Source: Streptomyces sp. Tu 3180 (GTDB taxonomy: Bacteria > Actinomycetota > Actinomycetes > Streptomycetales > Streptomycetaceae). Taken from it: 64,000 nucleotides of DNA. A model generated the notes under the pieces. That model was given only the letters and a program-made list of their open reading frames with translations, was not told the origin of the DNA and searched no databases. Positions 58,906 through 64,000 of the stretch are shown piece by piece. Each line of letters opens with the position of its first letter. Position 1 is the stretch's first letter. Where the stretch lies: positions 2,812,501 to 2,876,500 of the forward strand of contig NZ_WOXS01000002.1 in NCBI RefSeq assembly GCF_009852415.1, in the 5' to 3' direction. The position numbers were made by a program, and so were the translations under genes.

Positions 58906-58941
58906 GGGGCCCGCCGCGCTCTCGCGCGACGGGCCCCTTTT
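58906..58941 (+). terminator. Rho-independent-like terminator facing right
   Basis: GGGGCCCG pairs with CGGGCCCC, with an inner CCGCGC/GCGCG stem, and is followed by TTTT on the plus strand. No plus-strand gene ends here, so it may end a short transcript from the fadD promoter region. The same stem also lies about 75 bp after the lepA stop on the minus strand. Confidence 0.6.
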
Positions 58942-59011
58942 CCGCCCGGTTTGCGGAGTAACCCGCAGTAACGTTGATTACCGTCCGCTACCTTTCGGCC
59001 ACTCCTCGCCC

Positions 59012-60880
59012 CTACTTCTTGCCCTTGCCCGATCCCGCGCTGTCGTCGCTGGAGAGGACGGCGATGAAGGCCTCCTGGGGGACCTCCACGGAACCCACCA
59101 TCTTCATCCGCTTCTTGCCTTCCTTCTGCTTCTCCAGCAGCTTGCGCTTGCGGGAGATGTCGCCGCCGTAGCACTTGGCGAGGACGTCCTTGCGGATGGC
59201 GCGGATGGTCTCGCGGGCGATGACCCGGGAGCCGATGGCGGCCTGCACCGGCACCTCGAAGGCCTGCCGCGGGATCAGCTCCTTGAGCTTGGCGACGAGC
59301 CGCACGCCGTACGCGTACGCCTGGTCCTTGTGGGTGATCGCGGAGAACGCGTCCACCTTGTCGCCGTGCAGCAGGATGTCCACCTTGACCAGGCTGGAGG
59401 TCTGCTCGCCGGTGGGCTCGTAGTCGAGGGAGGCGTACCCGCGGGTCTTGGACTTCAGCTGGTCGAAGAAGTCGAAGACGATCTCCGCGAGCGGCAGGGT
59501 GTAGCGGATCTCCACCCGGTCCTCGGAGAGGTAGTCCATGCCGAGCAGGACGCCGCGCCGGGTCTGGCACAGCTCCATGATCGAGCCGATGAACTCGCTG
59601 GGCGCCAGGATGGTGGCGCGCACGACCGGCTCGTACACCTCGCCGATCTTCCCCTCGGGGAATTCGCTCGGGTTGGTGACGGTGTGCTCGCTGCCGTCCT
59701 CCATGACCACGCGGTAGACCACGTTCGGCGCGGTGGCGATCAGGTCGAGCCCGAACTCGCGCTCGAGCCGCTCGCGGATCACGTCGAGGTGCAGCAGGCC
59801 GAGGAAGCCGACGCGGAAACCGAAGCCGAGGGCGGCGGAGGTCTCCGGCTCGTAGACCAGGGCGGCGTCGTTGAGCTGGAGCTTGTCCAGCGCCTCGCGC
59901 AGCTCGGGGTAGTCGGAGCCGTCCAGCGGGTACAGGCCCGAGAACACCATGGGCTTGGGGTCCTTGTAGCCGCCCAGCGCCTCCTCGGCGCCCTTGTGCT
60001 GGCTGGTGACCGTGTCACCGACCTTGGACTGGCGGACGTCCTTCACACCGGTGATCAGGTAGCCCACCTCGCCGACGCCGAGGCCGTCGGCGGGGAGCAT
60101 CTCCGGCGAGTTGGTGCCGATCTCCAGCAGCTCGTGGGTCGCCCCGGTGGACATCATCCGGATCCGCTCGCGCTTGTTGAGCTGACCGTCGATGACACGG
60201 ACGTACGTCACGACACCGCGGTAGGAGTCGTACACCGAGTCGAAGATCATCGCGCGGGCCGGGGCGTCCTTGACGCCGACCGGGGCCGGGATCTCGGCGA
60301 CCACCTTGTCCAGCAGCGCCTCGACGCCGAGACCGGTCTTCGCGGACACCTTGAGCACGTCGTCGGGGTCGCAGCCGACCAGGTTCGCCAGCTCCTCGGC
60401 GAACTTCTCCGGCTGCGCGGCCGGCAGGTCGATCTTGTTGAGCACCGGGATGATCGTGAGGTCGTTCTCCATCGCCAGGTACAGGTTGGCGAGGGTCTGC
60501 GCCTCGATGCCCTGGGCGGCGTCGACCAGCAGGATCGTGCCCTCGCACGCGGCGAGCGACCGCGAGACCTCGTAGGTGAAGTCGACGTGCCCGGGGGTGT
60601 CGATCATGTTGAGGATGTGCGTGTTGCCCTGGTCGTGGGTCGGGGCCCACGGCAGACGCACCGCCTGGGACTTGATCGTGATGCCGCGCTCGCGCTCGAT
60701 GTCCATGCGGTCGAGGTACTGAGCGCGCATCTGCCGCTGCTCGACCACACCGGTCAGCTGGAGCATCCGGTCGGCGAGCGTGGACTTGCCGTGGTCGATG
60801 TGCGCGATGATGCAGAAATTGCGGATCAGAGCCGGGTCGGTACGGCTCGGCTCGGGCACATGGCTAGGGATCGCGGGCAC
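59012..60880 (-). CDS. lepA: Elongation factor 4 (LepA)
   Basis: A 622-residue ribosomal GTPase. G1 [10 protein letters not shown] (residues about 24-33), G2 [14 protein letters not shown]3 DTPGHVDF and G4 NKIDLP are intact. The EF4-specific C-terminal domain ([31 protein letters not shown] and [43 protein letters not shown]) is complete. GTG at 60880 ([15 protein letters not shown]) matches the usual Streptomyces start. Divergent from rpsT. Confidence 0.97.
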   Translation of the reverse strand: MPAIPSHVPEPSRTDPALIRNFCIIAHIDHGKSTLADRMLQLTGVVEQRQMRAQYLDRMDIERERGITIKSQAVRLPWAPTHDQGNTHILNMIDTPGHVDFTYEVSRSLAACEGTILLVDAAQGIEAQTLANLYLAMENDLTIIPVLNKIDLPAAQPEKFAEELANLVGCDPDDVLKVSAKTGLGVEALLDKVVAEIPAPVGVKDAPARAMIFDSVYDSYRGVVTYVRVIDGQLNKRERIRMMSTGATHELLEIGTNSPEMLPADGLGVGEVGYLITGVKDVRQSKVGDTVTSQHKGAEEALGGYKDPKPMVFSGLYPLDGSDYPELREALDKLQLNDAALVYEPETSAALGFGFRVGFLGLLHLDVIRERLEREFGLDLIATAPNVVYRVVMEDGSEHTVTNPSEFPEGKIGEVYEPVVRATILAPSEFIGSIMELCQTRRGVLLGMDYLSEDRVEIRYTLPLAEIVFDFFDQLKSKTRGYASLDYEPTGEQTSSLVKVDILLHGDKVDAFSAITHKDQAYAYGVRLVAKLKELIPRQAFEVPVQAAIGSRVIARETIRAIRKDVLAKCYGGDISRKRKLLEKQKEGKKRMKMVGSVEVPQEAFIAVLSSDDSAGSGKGKK

Positions 60881-60991
60881 GCAGGGTCCTGATTCTTGAG
60901 GCGTCCGCATACGTGTGCATGTCCGTCTGCGGTCTCGGGTCGGATCGATACGTAGCTTCCATGGTCCCACGGGTGGGGACCTGGGACGGGT

Positions 60992-61021
60992 TTGGGCCAC
61001 CGAACGGCCCGCTGGTAGTGT
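60992..61021 (+). promoter_or_regulatory. rpsT promoter (predicted)
   Basis: TTGGGC at 60992-60997 and TAGTGT at 61016-61021 with an 18-bp spacer, the Streptomyces vegetative pattern. It leaves an approximately 105-base leader before rpsT, long enough for autoregulation by S20. Confidence 0.5.
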
Positions 61022-61132
61022 GGGGGGCTGTGTCTCATGCCCTCTCAGCGCGAGGCACACCCCAAGAAATCACCCGGCGCGGGATCCGCGCGGCATCGTG
61101 CGGCCCGGGCCAGAACCTGAGAAGGCTCATTC

Positions 61133-61399
61133 GTGGCGAACATCAAGTCCCAGATCAAGCGGAACAAGACCAACGAGAAGGCCCGGCTGCGCAACAAGGC
61201 CGTCAAGTCCTCTCTGAAGACCGCGATCCGCAAGGCTCGTGAGGCCGTTGCCGCGGGTGACGTCGAGAAGGCCGCCGAGTACCAGCGCGCTGCCGCGCGT
61301 CAGCTCGACAAGGCCGTCTCCAAGGGCGTCATCCACAAGAACCAGGCCGCCAACAAGAAGTCGGCGCTGGCTCAGAAGGTCGCGACCCTCAAGGGCTGA
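61133..61399 (+). CDS. rpsT: 30S ribosomal protein S20
   Basis: An 88-residue, Lys/Arg-rich helical protein binding 16S r[24 protein letters not shown] at the start, [11 protein letters not shown], and [18 protein letters not shown] at the end. GTG at 61133 with GAGAAGG 8-14 bases upstream. Monocistronic, divergent from lepA. Confidence 0.98.
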   Translation: MANIKSQIKRNKTNEKARLRNKAVKSSLKTAIRKAREAVAAGDVEKAAEYQRAAARQLDKAVSKGVIHKNQAANKKSALAQKVATLKG

Positions 61400-61528
61400 T
61401 CACTTCCCTGATCTGACCTGATCGCCGGAAGGACCCGGGCGGGCCCTCTCTCATCCGCCCCCGGCCGGCACCCCGAGCTCGTACGCGGCCTGCGTTCGCC
61501 ACGCGGGTACGGGCTCAGCAGCTTGTCC

Positions 61529-61574
61529 GAGGACCCCGTCCGACGCCCTTCCCCCGGGTGGAGGCGGGGTCCTC
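61529..61574. terminator. Inverted repeat after rpsT
   Basis: GAGGACCCCG (61529-61538) and CGGGGTCCTC (61565-61574) are exact complements around a 26-base loop. It lies between convergent rpsT and the NTF2-like gene. Confidence 0.55.
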
Positions 61575-61586
61575 GCATCCCCGGCG

Positions 61587-61982
61587 CTACGACCAGAAGT
61601 CGTTCATCGCGTCGAGGTCCGCGACGCACTCGTCGAGGTCGGTGATCCTGTCCCCGAGGATGCGGAAGACGATGCCTCCCTCCTGGTCCAGGTGCCTGCC
61701 CCGCCGGTCTCCCGTGATGCGGTGCAGGGACACCGCGTGGCCCCGGCCGTCGACGAGGACCTGACGCAACTCGACCCCGAACGTCCCGTCGGTCTCCTCA
61801 CCGAGCCGCCGGTACATGTCGAGGATCGCGTCCTGTCCCTTGTAGTCGCCCGAAAGGGTTCCGGTCCCGGGCACGTGATGCGTGGCGTCCGCCGCCATCA
61901 GTCCGCGCAGGGTGTCCATGTCCCCACGTGTGAAGGCCTCGTAGCCCTTGCGGACGAGCTGCGCATTCGGATGTTCGGCCAT
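61587..61982 (-). CDS. NTF2-like / SnoaL-like protein
   Basis: A 131-residue single-domain protein of the NTF2-like fold: NAQLVRKGYEAFTRGDMDTLRGLMAADATHHVPG at the start and GDRITDLDECVADLDAMNDFW at the end are the family pattern. The ATG at 61982 is preferred because GGAGAGG is 11 bases upstream; GTG at 61994 would leave no room. Members act as small-molecule isomerases or ligand binders. It lies downstream of holA on the same strand. Confidence 0.85.
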   Translation of the reverse strand: MAEHPNAQLVRKGYEAFTRGDMDTLRGLMAADATHHVPGTGTLSGDYKGQDAILDMYRRLGEETDGTFGVELRQVLVDGRGHAVSLHRITGDRRGRHLDQEGGIVFRILGDRITDLDECVADLDAMNDFWS

Positions 61983-62082
61983 GTCGCTCGCCACCTCTCC
62001 GGGTCTGGACGACCGGCTGATACGTCCGATTCTCCTCTCCGGGGAGCGAAGGTCGACTCGATCACGGAACGCACGCCGGGTG

Positions 62083-63072
62083 CTATGCCCGCCCTCTCGA
62101 CCGCGCCGCGCGCGCGATGGTCACGACGGCTTTCTCCAGGGCGTACTCGGGGTCGTCCCCGCCGCCCTTCACGCCCGCGTCGGCGTCGGCGACCGCGCGC
62201 AGCGCCACGGCCACGCCGTCCGGGGTCCAGCCGCGCATCTGCTGCCGCACCCGGTCGATCTTCCACGGCGGCATGCCCAGCTCGCGGGCCAGGTCGGCCG
62301 GCCGGCCGCCGCGCGCCGACTGCAGCTTCCCGATGGCCCGTACGCCCTGGGCCAGCGCGCTGGTGATCAGCACCGGCGCCACCCCGGTCGCCAGGGACCA
62401 GCGCAGGGCCTCCAGCGCCTCCGCCGCGCGTCCCTCGACCGCCCGGTCGGCGACCGTGAAGCTCGACGCCTCGGCCCGCCCGGTGTAGTACCGCCCGACG
62501 ACCGCCTCGTCGATCGTCCCCTCGACGTCCGCGACCAGCTGGGACACCGCCGAGGCCAGCTCCCGCAGATCACTGCCGAGGGCGTCGACCAGCGCCTGGC
62601 ACGCCTCCGGTGCGGCCGATCTCCCGGCGGTCCGGAACTCGCTCCGTACGAAGGCCAGCCGGTCCGCCGGCTTGGTCATCTTCGGGCACGCCACCTCCCG
62701 CGCCCCCGCCTTGCGCGCCGCGTCGAGCAGTCCCTTGCCCTTGGCGCCGCCCGCGTGCAGCAGCACCAGCGTGATCTCCTCGGCGGGCGCCCCGAGGTAC
62801 GCCTTCACGTCCTTGACGGTGTCGGCCGACAGGTCCTGCGCATTGCGTACGACGACGACCTTGCGCTCCGCGAAGAGCGACGGGCTGGTCAGCTCGGCGA
62901 GGGTGCCGGGCTGGAGCTGGTCCGGGGTCAGGTCCCGGACGTCCGTGTCGGCGTCGGCGGCCTTCGCGGCGGCCACCACCTCCCGCACGGCACGGTCGAG
63001 CAGCAGGTCCTCCTGGCCCACGGCGAGCGTCACGGGGGCGAGAGGGTCGTCGGATGCGGTCTTCCTGGCCAT
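62083..63072 (-). CDS. holA: DNA polymerase III, delta subunit
   Basis: A 329-residue clamp-loader subunit. LAVGQEDLLLDRAVREVVAA at the start, AELTSPSLFAERKVVVVRNAQDL, the mid-domain lid region and the C-terminal collar (SLATGVAPVLITSALAQGVRAI, RELGMPPWKIDRVRQQMRGW) match actinobacterial HolA. ATG at 63072; ATG at 63084 is an alternative. It lies next to comEC as in many bacteria, with two small genes between. Confidence 0.94.
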   Translation of the reverse strand: MARKTASDDPLAPVTLAVGQEDLLLDRAVREVVAAAKAADADTDVRDLTPDQLQPGTLAELTSPSLFAERKVVVVRNAQDLSADTVKDVKAYLGAPAEEITLVLLHAGGAKGKGLLDAARKAGAREVACPKMTKPADRLAFVRSEFRTAGRSAAPEACQALVDALGSDLRELASAVSQLVADVEGTIDEAVVGRYYTGRAEASSFTVADRAVEGRAAEALEALRWSLATGVAPVLITSALAQGVRAIGKLQSARGGRPADLARELGMPPWKIDRVRQQMRGWTPDGVAVALRAVADADAGVKGGGDDPEYALEKAVVTIARAARSRGRA

Positions 63073-63208
63073 CGCGACAAGCATCCCACGCGCCACCGAC
63101 AACGCCCCGGACGGCTCCGGTCCGGGGCCGGGAGCGGGGTTGAGAACCGAAACCGGGACCGGGATCAGAGCCGGGGCCGGGTCCGGTCCGGCTCCGCTTC
63201 CCGCGCCG

Positions 63209-63463
63209 TCACGGTTCCTCCCGCCAGCCCTCCCACTCCGCCGCGAACTCGTCCAGCTCCCCGGCGTCCAGCCGCCCCTCCTCGTCCCGCAGGACGACGA
63301 GCCACTGCGCGTCCTCCGCGTCGTCCTCACCGGCCAGCGCGTCCCGCACCAACCGCGGCTCCTCCGCCACGCCGAACCGCTCCCCGAGGGCCTGGGCCAC
63401 CTCCTCGGCGGCATCACGGTCGGGCAGCACCAGCACATGTCGCACATCACTCACGTGCGCCAT
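63209..63463 (-). CDS. Small acidic protein (84 aa), function unknown
   Basis: MAHVSDVRHVLVLPDRDAAEE... is an acidic protein with an alpha/beta look and many Asp/Glu (EDDAEDAQWLVVLRDEEGRLDAGELDEF), with tryptophans near the end. Position between comEC and holA is shared by other streptomycetes as far as I recall. No motif for catalysis. Confidence 0.75.
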   Translation of the reverse strand: MAHVSDVRHVLVLPDRDAAEEVAQALGERFGVAEEPRLVRDALAGEDDAEDAQWLVVLRDEEGRLDAGELDEFAAEWEGWREEP

Positions 63464-63485
63464 TGTCCGGCACCGGGCTCAGGGC

Positions 63486-63680
63486 TCAGTCCTCGCGCCC
63501 GGTGCCCCGCACGGCCGGCACCGCGTCCGGCCCGGTCCCGAACCGGTCCCGGTACACCGCGGACACCTCCTGGTCCGGTCCCGGCTCCCGCTCCTCACGC
63601 GTCCCGTCCGGCGCCGTGGAGGTGAGCCGCCGGCCGCTGAGCGTGGTCCTCCCGCCGTCCTCGGTGGTCCGCGAGCACAC
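63486..63680 (-). CDS. Uncertain short ORF downstream of comEC
   Basis: A 64-codon frame from a GTG at 63680, hydrophilic (TTLSGRRLTSTAPDGTREEREP) with no recognised family and no good ribosome site. The same frame stays open back to the comEC stop at 63777 without a start codon. It may be a real small gene, a decayed one, or chance in GC-rich DNA. Confidence 0.35.
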   Translation of the reverse strand: MCSRTTEDGGRTTLSGRRLTSTAPDGTREEREPGPDQEVSAVYRDRFGTGPDAVPAVRGTGRED

Positions 63681-63776
63681 CAGCGACCGCGTGAAGTGCG
63701 GGGCCGGTGGCGTGCCGTGCCCCCACGCGCCGACCGCGAAGCCGCCGGCGCCCGCTGCCGACTGCCCGCTGCCGGG

Positions 63777-64000
63777 TCAGTGCCGTGCCACCGACAGCTC
63801 CCCGCTCCCCTCCTCCCCGCCGACCACCGCCAGCGCCCCGTCCCGGTCCGTCCGCAGCACCGTCGCTCCCCGGGCCCGCAGCGCGGCGAGTGTGCTCGGG
63901 GCGGGATGTCCGTACGGGTTGTCCTCCCCGGCCGAGACCAACGCCAGCCGCGGCGCCACCCGCCGCATCAGCCCCGGGTCCTGGTACGCCGAGCCGTGGT
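63777..64000 (-). CDS. comEC: ComEC/Rec2-family DNA uptake protein, C-terminal end only
   Basis: The last 74 codons of a gene that enters from the right edge. The segment HHGSAYQDPGLMRRV with NPYGHPAPSTLAALRARGATVLRTDRDGAL is the end of the beta-lactamase-like domain of ComEC proteins. The membrane channel part is outside the window. Position next to holA agrees. Confidence 0.88.
   Translation of the reverse strand, partial: HGSAYQDPGLMRRVAPRLALVSAGEDNPYGHPAPSTLAALRARGATVLRTDRDGALAVVGGEEGSGELSVARH

Noticed and set aside
63486..63779. Stop-codon read-through of comEC into the following in-frame ORF
   Set aside because: The frame continues for 97 codons after the TGA, but long open frames are common by chance at this GC content and nothing nearby suggests recoding.

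Overview
The window is high-GC, densely coded chromosomal DNA from a Streptomyces or a very close relative. The evidence is third-position GC bias, frequent GTG starts, 4-bp ATGA/GTGA gene overlaps, a CIRCE site on hrcA-dnaJ, a Zur box on the zinc uptake genes and many Streptomyces-type small proteins. The order glyS, znuACB-zur, uppS, recO, (SCO2521-2525 family genes), leuA, M4 protease, era, ybeY-phoH, rnz, tricorn, rsmE, dnaJ-hrcA, hemW, fadD, lepA, rpsT, holA, comEC matches, from memory, the core of the S. coelicolor chromosome around SCO2500-SCO2567. This is core chromosome with a few accessory insertions. I see no tRNA, rRNA, CRISPR, IS element or prophage.

Layout. 1-590: gene-free left edge with four short perfect palindromes. 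0.6-5.2 kb: dusB, a DHA2-type MFS pump, a small zinc-finger-like protein and glyS. 5.3-8.5 kb: zinc homeostasis (znuA-znuC-znuB, then zur) with a Zur box lying on the znuA promoter. 8.6-11.2 kb: a small membrane protein, uppS, recO and a translationally coupled pair of small conserved genes, divergent from a decayed XRE/DUF5753 regulator. 11.8-14.7 kb: a secreted S33-type peptidase split by a frameshift, a small protein plus ArsR pair behind a 53-bp inverted repeat, and a small protein. 14.7-21.6 kb: a six-gene block. Five of its genes belong to the uncharacterised SCO2521-SCO2525 families (including a ParA-like protein with a variant P-loop and a methyltransferase); the sixth encodes a two-TM membrane protein.

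21.9-28.2 kb: GNAT acetyltransferase, TerB-like protein, leuA with a Leu-rich leader peptide (attenuation), a protealysin-like M4 protease followed by its emfourin-type inhibitor, and a GH1 glycosidase. 28.2-33.2 kb: era, a zinc-less cytidine-deaminase-like protein, MmcQ, CorC, YbeY and PhoH (ribosome and RNA maturation block). 33.5-39.4 kb: a PfkB kinase and a D-glucarate catabolic operon (kdgD-gudD-MFS) divergent from an IclR regulator. 39.6-41.0 kb: an MFS protein carrying an in-frame palindromic mini-repeat. 41-51.5 kb: adenosine deaminase, RNase Z, HIT protein, tricorn protease, lipoprotein, RsmE, nitronate monooxygenase, DnaJ and HrcA under CIRCE. 51.5-64 kb: MBL hydrolase, DUF3097 protein, HemW, SpoIIE-type phosphatase, long-chain acyl-CoA ligase with tandem palindromic operators, LepA, S20, NTF2-like protein, HolA, small proteins and the 3' end of comEC running off the right edge.

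The strongest candidate for an undescribed system is the 14.7-21.6 kb block. Functions given for conserved housekeeping genes rest on visible motifs and family knowledge; no database search was possible. Promoters, operators and terminators are read by eye and are predictions.
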